From Plumapathes pennacea (taxonomy: Eukaryota; Cnidaria; Anthozoa; Antipatharia; Myriopathidae), in the NCBI GenBank assembly GCA_964036295.1, contig OZ038471.1:5454001-5518000 (forward strand): 64,000 nt of DNA, in the 5' to 3' direction. The notes beneath the pieces were generated by a model that had not been told where the DNA came from, made no database searches, and saw only the letters and a program-made list of their open reading frames with translations. The position numbers and the translations under genes were made by a program. Below, in pieces: positions 31,401 to 42,921 of this stretch. Each line of letters starts with the position of its first letter. Position 1 is the first letter of the stretch.

Positions 31401-34400
31401 CGCTTTTGCTAACTTTTGCTCTTGGTTTTGCTTCTGCCTTTGTCATTGTACTTGCTCTCAGAGTTCTTGTTCTTTTTCATCAAAGAATATTCAAAATGTT
31501 CATAAAACTTTCTTCTTTTTAGCAGGATTATCGTAAACGTCTGTGACTATGAAGAAAACCACAAAGCCACACCAGCAGGATCCATGACACAGCCTTCCAA
31601 AAACCAGCAAGAGAAAACCCCGCCTCGATTGGTCGCCCGTATCATCAGTGAAAGAGGTAATGAAGAGTTTTTTCTCTGGTCAGTTTGACGGCATCAGTTT
31701 ACAAAATTTGGTTCTGTTTTGGCACACGGTACAAAGTACGTATAGCAAAGTTTTCGAGGTATACTTCTTCTTCTTGTGATAATGTCCAACTGACCAGGTT
31801 CCAGACCCTATAATGTAAGTTAGCTTAAAAGTTACATCAATTAGTCGGCGAACGCCATTCTCCGAGTCTTCGCGTCGGAAATTGGAGGAAGCTACAGCCT
31901 ACGGACCAGATCCTGCGTGAAAAATGGAGTTCAATACGGATCGACCCAAAGAATATCAAGAACTTACATTCATAAATTAAGATTAGTTTATAATTTATTT
32001 AATAATTTAATTTGCGCGCGCGGGGGGAGGAAAAGGAGGGTATATAGTTAGTAACCATTAGTTAATTGAGGGCCTGGGGAAAACTCTTAAACAACTTGGT
32101 CGACTTCAGGACATCGCAGCTCAAAGTTTACATCGGGACGAGGTGACGTATCCTTTGTGTATTAAAGTAGCTATGAAGGGGATTTATATGTTAGGCTGCT
32201 GGTTTCTTTGATACGCGCGTTGTGTGATCATGCCTTCGGTTTAAACAATCGATAATTAGTCGTTATCTCGTTGAGACACGTCGGAGAACAGACTGTGAGA
32301 ATCGGAAAAATCAATCGGCTTATTCGGTTTAGCTGTTGTTGATGTTGTTGTTTATACGTCCAAGTTCGCTGTCTGCCGCTAGTGCGCGCGCGCGCGACTT
32401 TACCCTTCGAGGCGTTCGGCTTTGCATTTTTGGCAATTTTTCTTATTTGATAGCTCATGTTCCGACATTTGTCTTCACACCAAGAAGTATCCCATATTTT
32501 GGCTCTCTCTAGATATCGGTTCGAAGTAACGAGCCCTTGTGGTCAGAAAGCGACCGCCTTTTGAGGCGGTAAACTGGGGTGAAGTCAAATTATATTCCTA
32601 GGATCTTGGGTGACTCACACGTGATGCAGTGTGCGCCCAGTTGGCCGATCGATACGATTATGACTCCTGTATGTGATTCTAGACAATGGTTCGATGGCTT
32701 TTTAGTATTACACACCATGTCATAGGCATTAACTGTAGGCGATTGTCGTAAGCTTAGGAGTGTGTCTTTTAAGAAGATCACGTTGAATGTTTGGTTTTAT
32801 GTCAGACGTGGTTCTACAGCATGTCATAGTTATTGCAGCATTACAGCTATTGTCATAACATTAGGCGGTGTGTGTTTTTCGATCATTTTCAATGCGTACA
32901 TATCTAAAAAGGGAAATGTCTTCCTCGACTAATTGGTGGAATCTTGTGTTGTTTTTCTGGTTGTATGGTCTTTTTCATCATGTTGACAACGAATCCGGCT
33001 GCCTTGCCTTGTCGAAATTCTTTGCTTGTCAATTGTCTTTCCGTTGATTGTTTGGTCTCTTCTCGTCATGGACATCTTCATCAGGAGTTGTCAGTAACAG
33101 GCTCCTCTTTTGGATAATCCATCGTCTTTTCGTCGTTGCTTTTTCCGGTTCTTGGGCGTCAATAATCGCCGTTTCGTTAACCTTTTGGCCCTTGTGACTT
33201 CGTCCTATTTTCACCTTGGCCGTTTTGGACACCATCATCTTTTGGCGTTGGCTTTTACTGACAGCGATCAATCAATACGTTTTACTTACCACTGAACCTT
33301 CTTTTGTTTTGCTACCACTCCGGATTTTCATCAACTTCACCACCAACTTCTTCGTTTGCCTTCATCGTCTTCTTCTTTAGTCCATCATTTTTCGGGATGT
33401 CATCTTTTCAAGAAATGTTGGTCCACGCAGCGTACTATTTTTGATCTCCGCTTTTTCCTGGATATTTTGGTCGTCAACTGGCTTTTTCCGTTGATTTTTT
33501 GGTTTCCCCTTCATCGTTTCTTCGTGCGATTTTGTCTCCTTTCTCGTCGACTATCAACGTTGTTTGGCTTCTACGTTTTCAATTCCTGGCTCTTTGGACT
33601 TCAGTTGTCTTTGCGTCTGGCTCTTCTGGCTTCACCTAAACGTCTTTCTTTTTGGCATACCGTTTTACCTTTTTGATCTCTTGCTTCTCATTTTACTGCA
33701 AGATATTTCGTGATTTATCGGTCAACATTGATTTGTCTTCAATTAGTTATTCCTAGTATGCCTCTTATCTTCCGGGATTCACCTTCTCTGTTTTCGTTTT
33801 GGAATACAAAGTGTCTTTTTCGACATTCGGCTCATTCTCTCCAACTCTACCTGGTCGTCGTTTGGAGTCATCGAATATTTTTGTTTTGCCTTTTGCATCG
33901 CATCTCTTGGTTCTTCACCTCTGCTGTCCTTTTCAGTCGCCGAACATTACTTTTGGTACTTTTGGATATTGTCTGCTCATCCTTTCAGCCAGACACTTTG
34001 CCAACACACAGTTTCCGTCTACTTTGGCTCTGAAGTCTCTCTCGTTGGCCGATGCCCTTTATACCTAATCTCAAGATGGCCGCCTACCCATACCGAGCCT
34101 CGTCACACAGCAGTTTCCACACATCAATAAGTTTTTGTTGGAGTTAACTACAGAGAACTTGGTTAAAAAGGAACGTATGTCCATTTGAGATTTTGTACTT
34201 TTAACTTTGTGATTGTTTTGATGTATTCTAACTTTCCTTTTTTGGTTTTCTAGATTTCTCTTCAGCTTTCAGAGCGGACTCAAGACACTACGAGAGTGCA
34301 CATCAAGACAATATCCTTTTGGTATCCTTTTTACTCATGATTTTTTCTCGTGATGAGTATCGTTCGTTTTTTATATAATTTCGTGTCCAGTTGCGACAAC

Positions 34401-35177
34401 ATCGCATTCTTGTGAAATAAAACAGTTTCCTTAGTACTCTTTGAGTTGTTTTGACCAAATTTAATAGGTTTATATCGACTCCAATGGACACACGCAAGAC
34501 CCAGCAGTAAGCGCCGGAAAGCGAACGAACATAGCACCGGACCATTTACCTCACAGAAATCATCCAAGCTGACGAACTATCAGAACGTTTTTCGTTGGGT
34601 ATTTTAGACGAGAAAGATGCAAGCCCTGGAAGACTCGCTGAACAGCGCTACCCCCAAAGTGTAAATTCAGAAATTCAGCTTCTTTCTTTCTCTCTCACGA
34701 ATCATCTGTGATAATTAGAACGACAAAGAAAACACTTTGAAATACTTGAATTAACTAGATCTATTTCTAATTAAACTCATTTTTATATAGGTTTAGTCTT
34801 AGGCTTGGTTTCAGACAAAAGGCAATTTGGGCATAACCCGTACACGATGCCATTTTTATTGCTATTGTTGTTCTTGTTTGTTTAGTTACATGCAGAGCTT
34901 CATTCCAACAATGCTGCTGTTCGCCAATCCATCTTCCACCAGGTCCATTACCCATCACGTCACGCAGATGTCTTTAATTCACGCAGATGTCTTTAATTCG
35001 TGAGTACAGTCAACTGATGTTTTTATTACACTATGATCATGTTCACCAGTGCTCGTGTCAGGGCCCACACGCCAATAAAATGTGAACAAGATATTAGACA
35101 GATACCGAGAGGGAGATGAAGCAAGACAACAAAGAATCAAAAGAGAAAGAGAGTGACAGATAAAAAAGTGTTTTTTT

Positions 35178-35207
35178 TTGGGGGGGGGGGGGGGGGGGGG
35201 GGGGGGC
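35178..35207. repeat. Poly-G tract, about 27-30 G
   Basis: An unusually long G run preceded by a T run. It could form a G-quadruplex, or its length could be an assembly artefact. Flanked by G/T-rich repeats (35265-35460, 35735-35830). Confidence 0.9.
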
Positions 35208-35488
35208 TAAAGTTTCTCTTATGAATTAGAAATTGAGTAATAGCTGAAGTTATGACTGACAACTGATAGTGGGGTAGCCCCATCCAAACCTTGGCATGCG
35301 TGAGTAACGCCGAGTACGAGTTTGTATTTGTTAGTACTGTGTACGTGCGTCTCAAGTTTGTGTCCGTGTTGTCTGTGTGCGTGGTAACTGTGCGTATAGT
35401 GTGCTCGTGTGTACATACTGACGACAAATAGTGGGGTGAACTCCCATCTAAACCTTGGCATGAGTTTAATTACGGCTGCATTCGAGTG

Positions 35489-35730
35489 TAAGGCCCTGAT
35501 TTTTATGAAAAATAGTTGGTCCGGGGACCCGAGTCACTCTAGGCGCGCCAACTATTCATTCACTTCTTTATAAATCGAAGCGAGCGCTTACATGGCAAAG
35601 TGATTTGCCATGTGAACGCTCGTTTCGATTTATAAAGAATTGTATGAATAGTTGGCGTGCCCAGGGTGACTCGGGGAGGAGGATGACTCGGGTCCCCGGG
35701 TTAACTTTTTCTCATAAACACTGGGCCTAA
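35489..35730. mobile_element. Palindromic MITE with AGGCCCTGA ends
   Basis: About 48-bp outer inverted repeats (left AGGCCCTGATTTTTATGA, right CATAAACACTGGGCCT). The inner hairpin has arms of about 50 bp around GCAAAGTGATTTGC (TTTATAAATCGAAGCGAGCG and its inverse). Non-coding. Confidence 0.7.
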
Positions 35731-36327
35731 GATCAAGTACGAGTTTGTCTGTGTGTTGGTATTGTGTACGCGTGTTTCTTTTTTAGTTTGTAACCGTGTT
35801 GTCTGCTTGTGCGTAGTGTGCACGTGTTTACATACTCATCAGTAAGCAACGAGGCGATCGTTTTATCTTTGTAGCTTCGCATTCGGAGGAGAGATCTCCA
35901 ACACCAGGACAAGAAAAGTGATGGAGCCACAGTTACTTGCTTTTAAAATTCTATTAGGGTCGTATTGCAAAAAAATAGTTTTCAAAAGCAGTGCTTCTTC
36001 CATTTCATCTTGAACCATGTCTGTTCGGCCATAATCATATTTGGGCGTTAATTGAGTTCAGATTTCCGGCGTAAACACTTTATAATACCTGTTGCGCTGA
36101 TTCCTTTATCGTTATTAAGCTTCAACTGAATCGAAGTTGATTCAAAGTGATATATTTACGAGTGACGCACTTAAAGAAAATCTTTATATCTTTTGCTGCT
36201 GAAAAACAAGCAGAGTAAAAACATAGTGGCTGAGATGTGACTTGGTACCCAAGTACAATATCCATTCTATTTTATTATTTTTTTCTCAGTTTTGCGGATA
36301 AGATATATGTTGCCGGCATGACTATTT

Positions 36328-36537
36328 AGGACGCGTTCTATTGGGTCTATTTCGGAATAGGACTAGCGATACTGATTGATAAAATATTTTGCTTTGGAGC
36401 TGAATTTTGTCGAGAAGTATCGGGAGCTGTTCGAAATGTCAGTGAAGGTTTTGCCGAAAAAAAAGTCCCCCAGAACAAGCAAAACTCTGGGTCAGTTTGG
36501 CTATTCCTATTCCGGAATAGGTCAATCGAACGCACCT
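36328..36537. mobile_element. MITE with AGGACGCGTTCTATTGGG ends
   Basis: The left end and the inverse right end (CAATCGAACGCACCT) match imperfectly. Inner CTATTTCGGAATAG and CTATTCCGGAATAG motifs add to the symmetry. Confidence 0.55.
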
Positions 36538-37530
36538 TTTAGACTTTCCTGAGGGCCGTCTCTCTATAGTTATAAAAAATACAATGTATATAAGGTACCC
36601 AGGACAATGATATTAGTCCATAAGAATAACGAGTAAATGTTTAATTGCTTATATATTTTGAAGCAACAGGCTGTGTATAATTCTGTGCCTCTCACCCCTT
36701 TGACTTCTGATACTGATATCTCCGTTTTTCTCTTTCGCCCGAGAAACAAGCATAATATGATAAAACTTGACATTTGATACTGCCTCGCTGTTATGATGAA
36801 TTTTAAACGAATTATCATTCTAACTAATTCTCTTCCGCTATTCAGTCTTTGTGACTGTCCCTGTCTCTGTCTCATTCTCTTGTGTCTCTGTCTGTCCCTT
36901 TCCCTTTCTCTGTTTTTTGATCTGTGTGCTTGCTACTTCCTGACTCCGGCTGTTGTTTTTGTCCGCATTCCTGTTTTGATCTTTGTCTCCCACTTTTCCC
37001 TCTTGTATCTGTACCTCTGTTTCTTCCCTGTTTCTCTGTTCAGTCTCCGCCTAGTCTGTCGTTTTGTACTTTTTGTATGTGTTTCTCTCCGCTATTTGTT
37101 TTCATATTGGTCTGTCTTTCTTCTGTTTTATCGGTCTCTCCCTATAGCCTCAATTTGTCCCTCTGCCAGTTGTCCCTCTATTTGCGTCTGTCTTCCACAA
37201 ATCACGGAATTAAAAATAGTTCTACTTTTTGTAAATTCAGTATCAAGACCGTTTTACATGGTGCAATTTTAGCTTTCGTCTCCTTATTACACACGGCCCC
37301 CAATTTTAGACCACATTGTCATAAAACAAATTTCCCAGATAATGCTCGTGTTCGTGTCGTAAGAAAGTTGCTAAAATCGCCATCGTGTAAAACAAAAAGT
37401 TTCAGCTTATATATAACTGATTAATTGAACAAAAAAAGTTACTGGAGTATTAAGGATACTTGTTAGAGTAAAATATATGTTTAGAGTAATCAAAAAGCTA
37501 AGTAGCATACCCAATACAATATATAGAGGA

Positions 37531-37670
37531 TATTACACGGCGGCGCGAAGATATGAATTTTATTTTCGAGTGGTAAAAACAATATTTTACGAACGAGCGC
37601 TTCGCGAGTGAGTAAAATATTGTTTTTACCAGGAGAAAATAAAATCCATATCTTCAAGCCGCCGTGTAAT
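37531..37670. mobile_element. Palindromic MITE downstream of left PARP gene
   Basis: Arms TATTACACGGCGGCGCGAAG and the inverse CTTCAAGCCGCCGTGTAA, each continuing into ATTTTATTTTC and GGTAAAAACAATATTTTAC blocks. Related in design to 55243-55366. Confidence 0.65.
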
Positions 37671-37978
37671 TTTCTTTTTATTATATTAGACACGAGTGTT
37701 TTACGAGAAATTGCACAAACAACCGTGCAAAAGCGGGAAATGATGCCAACGATATTCTCACGATATGGAAAATACGCCACTTGGGTCCCGGATGTAGTTT
37801 CGTATGGATTTTACGCACGGTATATTTTCCACACTCATGTCTATATAATAAATAAAACATATTATACTAGCAACTCAAGCTAAACATGACAAAGAGCGCC
37901 TTACAATCACTTGATTGATACGTGTATAGAAAAAGTTAAATAAAAGTATCTTTGCTTAAATCCTGGCCAAATTTCACC

Positions 37979-38253
37979 CTAGAATCTAATCAGATACTCC
38001 GGGTAGCACTGGTTGTCATAAAATATAGCAAAGATGCTTGGATCTGATTCGTTGTTCACCGTTGATTCGTATGTGATCTCTGGTATGCTGGCATCCTTAG
38101 GTGGAGGTACCATCATCGACTCGTCACCAAGTACGTACTGCCCCACCAACACTCGGGCGACATACATACATTTTGAACCGGTGTTTCCAGGTGAGTATTT
38201 CACAGAATACGACGCATCCCTTGCAAAATATACACCAGCTCCATATTTTTTGC
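37979..38253 (-). CDS. Left PARP copy, terminal catalytic exon
   Basis: 275 bp, ending in a stop. Encodes YGAGVYFARDASYSVKY, then VLVGQYVLG and PSIFAIFYDNQCYPEYLIRF. The Tyr in DASYS is the second NAD-contact residue. The position of the PARP1 catalytic Glu aligns with Ile in PSIF, giving an H-Y-I triad, as expected for mono-ADP-ribosyltransferases. Confidence 0.8.
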
Positions 38254-38550
38254 CTAAGGAGTCAGTGCAAGACAAACACAGGGTTTTATTTGAGGACATT
38301 CGAGCGTTGTCAGCCACGTGACTGAATTCTGCTGAATGCACCTACGGAAAAGGCACCGTCCCAGCCCCTTCCCTCACTCCAATCAAAAAAACAATGACAA
38401 AGAACAAAGAAACAAAAGACAGAATGCAAAGTATTACGTAAAATATATACGGTAACATATGCACCCCAAAGAAACTATCAAAAACATTCCAGTCGGTTCA
38501 GGGAGAATGAATGAACGAGATAAACAAAATTAAGTAAAATGCGAGCTTAC

Positions 38551-38883
38551 CATGTTCACCCGCAAAACTCCGGTTGAATCCCTGAGCATTGATTTTCGCA
38601 ACATTTTTTGCTTTAGTGCCGTGGAATAGTTGTCTTTCGTTGTTTCGTCCTCCGATGTCTTCGTCCATTTTCTGTTTTTTCATCATGTACGCTTTATACA
38701 ATTGTGGGTTCTGCACGCGTTCAATACTCCCGATTTGGACGTCACTTACGGTGGTCTGGATTTTCTGAAGTACGCTCTGGTATTCTGATGAACCCGTCGT
38801 AAGAGGTACTAAATGGACAAGCTCGTCATTTCCGGTTTGAGGATCACGTGGCATAGGGGCCCAATCATCAGGCAGACCAATCC
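38551..38883 (-). CDS. Left PARP copy, catalytic exon 1
   Basis: Encodes GLPDDWAPMPRDPQTGND, then VQNPQLYKAYMMKKQKMDED, RQLFHGTKAKNV and GFNRSFAGEHG. LFHGT supplies the conserved histidine that binds NAD in the PARP fold. Phase 1 ends; donor GTAAGC. Confidence 0.8.
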
Positions 38884-39146
38884 CTAAAAATATACAATGT
38901 TACATTAAAATATTCGATATACAAGAAGTAAACTGGTATAGAATGAAAACAAGTGTCTTGGTGTTCTTATCAAATGGTCGGGGTTGTACCAAGGAAGTTT
39001 ACTTAAATTACGAATTGGAGCAGTGCTCTTCGCCATGGCGCCAAATTAAAATAATGCTGGGCTATCCTTGTTATGGTTGAGCAATCCAGACTGGAAAGCG
39101 TAATTGCAAATACATGCAGCAATTCCATCAATACTGTGGAACATAC

Positions 39147-41047
39147 CTAAAGTTTTCCTGCTGACTGTAATCTGGCCTCCTCCTTCCCTCACTCCCGTCT
39201 GGTTAGAAAGATCAATAACATAGCTGTCTCCCTGAACAGAAACGGTAACATTCGCCTCCTTGTTAACGAATGCTTTCTCTAGTTCTGCATTATTCTTTTT
39301 ACCAAAAGGTATATTCACGCCTCCAATACTATAGTGCCACTGTACATTCTTGGCCACATACTCTATATATTCCTTCGCGCGTTGCTTGTCCTTATTGTAG
39401 TTGATCGCGATCCAAATCTCTCCCACAAGGGCCGTCACATTATTTGGACCGCCAGAAACTGTTATGCAATCAATTCCTGACCCTTGTTTTATCTCAACGT
39501 TTAACTTCACTGCACGTCTTAGCAGTCGGCATATTTGACGATTGGTCAACATTTTTACTGCCTTGTCTTGAATTTTCTGCGTCGTGCAGGCTTCGGAGAA
39601 ACTTTTCTTCAATGCGGAAACGGCTCGTCGTGTCGTTTTCTCATTCTTTGCCAATACACAAAATGTGGCACTTTTCTCTTGGGGTGCAGTGGTACCAACT
39701 TGTTTCTGCTGCTCTTGGTTGAATGCCTGCACCATTGAAGGTTGGAATATGACAATGTTTACTTGGCGAACATTTTGACTTGTAGGAGAGAAATTGGCGA
39801 GTGCTTGGAACGTCAGTTCGGCCGAGTCTTGCGCGGACAAACCAAACCCTCCTGTCCCGAAAGCTGGTAATGACACCGACTGCAGGCCATTGTTGTCTGC
39901 CAGTCTGAGAGAGCTCTCCACGCATTGTTGGAGGTGCTGTTTAGCGCCAGAGCCTGGGATCGAGTGAATGATGTGTGGCACAGCTAAGTTCCCGCCACTA
40001 GTCATCACGGCAGCACCAGCTGTTTGTTTTCCCGCGTTTTTACACTCCGCGTCCACGGCAGGACCGCTGGCCAAGGCGATTGCTTTACTTAGTTCTCCAG
40101 CCTTTTGCATGTCCATTTCGATGCTGTTGATGTTCACTATGGCGTCCGTCTGTTCCTGGGTGATGCTTCCCTGCTTCACTTGCACGCTTATGATTGCCCC
40201 TTGAGCACCAACTGGGAGTCTGCCAGTAACAGTCGTGCCAGCCCGTTTCTGTTGTTCTTGTATAAACGCAGGTACCATTTGAAGCTGGAATATGACAACG
40301 TTTATCTCGCAAACGCTTTGGCGAGATGGAGAGAAATTAGCAATGGCTTGGAAGATTAGTCCGGCCGAGTCCTGCGCGGACAGGTTAAACGCTCCTGTCC
40401 CGAAAGCTGGTAACGACACCGAACGCAGACCTTTGGAGTCTGCCACACGAAGGACATTCTCTACGCATTGTTGAAGGTGCTGCTTATCGGCAGAGCCTGG
40501 GGCCGAGTGAATGATGTGTGGCACAGCTAAGTTCCCGCCACTTGTGATCACGGCAGCACCAGCTGTTTGTTTTCCCGCGTTTTTACACTCCGCGTCCACG
40601 GCAGGACCGCTGGCCAAGGCAATTGGCCTTACTTAAGGCTCCAGCTTTTTGCATGTCCATTTCGATGCTGTTGATGTTCACTATGGCGTCCGTCTGTTCA
40701 TGGGTGATGTCTCCGTGACGAATCTGAATTCTGATTTTCGTTCCCACAGTCGAGGCAACTTTACGAGGTTGTCGCTGGGCAGAGACATGGGTTGTCAACA
40801 CAGCAGTCATTGCTTGTCCGAATGCTGTAACGAGCGCCTGGTCTTTTGCAAAAACCACAAAGCGCACATCTGTGATGGAGGAACCTTGAATGGTTTGAAA
40901 GAACTGTACGCATTCCTGCAGCATGATTCTGGAGGCTTCATTGGGTGGGAAGCCCCGTTTACCAGTCCCTATGACAGGAAAAGCGATGGAGTTCATCTGG
41001 AGACGGTTTCCTTCGACAAGACATTTCTGGACAATCCCCTGCAGGCA
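39147..41047 (-). pseudogene. Left PARP copy, macro 1 end to WWE exon, frameshifted
   Basis: Compared with the right copy (52443-54453), one base is inserted near 40625-40632 (AATTGGCCTTA here, GATTGCTTTA at the matching site of macro 3 near 40078). The first frame (to 40583) covers the end of macro 1 and the start of macro 2, and ends in a nonsense tail. The second frame (from 40617) resumes in macro 2 and continues through macro 3, a KH-like region and the WWE domain (VQWHYSIGG ... VTVSVQGDSYVIDLS). About 100 bp of the Pro/Arg-rich linker after macro 3 is absent relative to the right copy. Confidence 0.75.
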
Positions 41048-42384
41048 CTGTTTTTTTTGGAACGAGAAAAGAAGGAAGTTGAAGGAGTTTTACAATATTG
41101 ATTGTGGTTCCACTACTGCCTTAACACCAGTGTAACACCGTTGTAAACAGCATTGTCACAAATGGAACCGGGGTTTTTTTACTCCCCGCTGTTGGTGTTC
41201 GTCTCCCCGGTAACGCGGCGGTTTCAAAGAGTTTTAACAGTGGTGTAAACCACGCTCAGGAGCATGGTGTATCGGAGTTTATCTGACCACACTTGAATTG
41301 CAACCAATGAAAAGCGAACGGAAAATAATGTTGTGACAGCAGGATCGGGTTGCTAGCGTGATCTCAATTCCTGTGCGTTTAGCAATTTGTAGTCACAGAT
41401 CTCTTTCGGCTTTTCTATCGCAAGTTATTTGCGAAATGAATCCACGAGATCAAGATGGCAATCACTTCCCCTACGACTATATCCTCTGTAAATTAGTGGC
41501 ATATCTGCACGGCCGTTGCCTTACCAATCCCAAATGCTATTGCAGTAACTCTGAATGCGTTGCCTGTTCCTACTCCACAGGACAACATCTACACGTTTTT
41601 GCAGAGGAACTGCGCGTCGCAGCGACTACCCGGCAAATTTCATTAAAGGTCCCGAGCGAAACACGAATGTTTCTTCTACTGTCGACCCATTTCAGCTTTA
41701 TTTAATATCTCCTGCAGCCAATAGTGCGGCCGAGGATATGCCCGGACGACATGCCTTCTGCGGACTATTCTCGCTGCTCTTATTTGCCGTACTCTGATAG
41801 CGGTGACACGTTGTAGCAAAATTTGTTGTTGTAGGCCTCGAATTCGCATGTACTGCATTGAGATATCATTTCTCATTCGCAACATTCGGAAGTGTGTGAA
41901 TATGAAGACAATAACCGCAATCAAGATAGCGAGTATTCGTTCTTGTGTCCGGCATAATTGTAAAGGTGGTGTTACACTGGTCGATTTGCAACGATACGCT
42001 TGCGCTAAAAATCGTTGAGGTGTAACACCCCATTGTGAACGATTTTCTTACGATGTCTGAGTGCTGCAACGCGTTGCAAGTTTTTGAAAGCGATTCAAAA
42101 ACTTGCAACACCATTGCGTGAGTTTGGAGCAAATCGGCGTTGCAATTCGTCGTGTTGCAAATCGACCAGTGTAACACCAGTCTAAAGCGTGCTCTACATT
42201 ACACAAACTATGAGAACCCAAATTCGCTTTCCTTTTCACAAGTTTTGTGCAGGACCGCTGAATCGAAAAAATTGGTGATCGCTGGATCGAAACTGTTTTT
42301 GCGCGAAGGCCTGGAAATCTTTAACAAAGCCTATCGATAACAATGGATACATAATTAAAGACGTAGTATACAATCAATCATCAC
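41048..42384. other. Left PARP intron enlarged by transposon insertion
   Basis: 1337 bp, against 466 bp for the matching right intron (54454-54919). The extra DNA lies at about 41090-42190. It includes a MITE (41965-42182) and a minus-strand frame at 41676-41924 with an Arg-rich stretch and PRPHYWLQEILNKAEM, reminiscent of Harbinger transposase N-termini (low confidence). Confidence 0.55.
41965..42182. mobile_element. PIF/Harbinger-type MITE
   Basis: 218 bp. Left end AGGTGGTGTTACACTGGTCG, right end (inverse) of the form CGACCAGTGTAACACCAG. Flanked by TAA on both sides (41962-41964, 42183-42185). Related in terminal sequence to 5120-5803. Confidence 0.75.
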
Positions 42385-42579
42385 CTTTTCAGCATTTCCT
42401 CCTGGTGTGCCATAGACAAGACACTTTGTGTGGAACACGTGACTGCAAGGAAGGTTAAATCCCGCCGTGGTTGTGACGTCACCTGCCTGAGGAGGAGTCA
42501 GAACTTTGGCCATGTCTTGGCCAGCGGCGTGTATTATACTTGTGGAGCATGCTCCTTCAGAAGTAACGAGAATATCCGC
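42385..42579 (-). CDS. Left PARP copy, macro 1 middle exon
   Basis: 195 bp, in frame and open. Encodes ADILVTSEGACS, then AGFNLPCSHVFHTKC and GTPGGNAEK. In a canonical macro domain the first part would read D-A-I-V-N-A-A-N; here it is ADILVTSEG, so ADP-ribose contacts are altered. Confidence 0.75.
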
Positions 42580-42921
42580 CTGAGTGTAGAAGAGAAAACA
42601 TGTTTAGAAGTTCTAGATATGAACACTTCAGGAAGGAAATAAACAAGCAAATGCTTTAAACACCTTTGTCCAGCTGTAAAATATAATAGAGTATCGCACG
42701 AAAATATTTGCACAAGAACAATAAGCATTTTCATTTCTGTGATACAAAGATAACGCATTTTGTAAAAAAGAGTCAGTCATTCACTAATTTCTTTCGCTCA
42801 GTGCGTTGTTTAAAGCTCAATCCTGGTGGCTACTTATTAGAGACAGAACGTTTGTTGAGATAGAAAATACTTTTACGACGCTTGTTACCCGATGTGCTAA
42901 CTTTAAAGAAAAAAGATTCAC

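Larger units (their letters stand above)
28613..37978. other. 9.4-kb interval without a supported gene
   Basis: I find no frame with domain resemblance, paired splice sites or coding bias. It contains MITEs, dinucleotide and hexamer repeats, a long G tract, and a pyrimidine-rich plus strand (about 31.1-34.1 kb and 36.8-37.2 kb). The pyrimidine-rich part gives long but compositionally trivial frames rich in F, L and S. An unmodelled promoter or non-coding transcript cannot be excluded. Confidence 0.5.

Noticed and set aside
33029-34068. Several open frames of 60-107 codons on both strands
   Set aside because: They lie in skewed low-complexity DNA, are dominated by F, L, S or their antisense equivalents, and overlap one another without splice sites or domain resemblance.
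36793-37424. Overlapping frames of 159 and 166 codons, Cys/Leu/Phe-rich
   Set aside because: They derive from CTGTCTCTGT-like simple sequence, and both frames are equally open. No domain and no conserved start.
41676-41924. 82-codon minus-strand frame as a Harbinger transposase gene
   Set aside because: The resemblance is limited to an Arg-rich stretch and a short aromatic motif, and no catalytic part follows. Kept only as a note in the intron entry.
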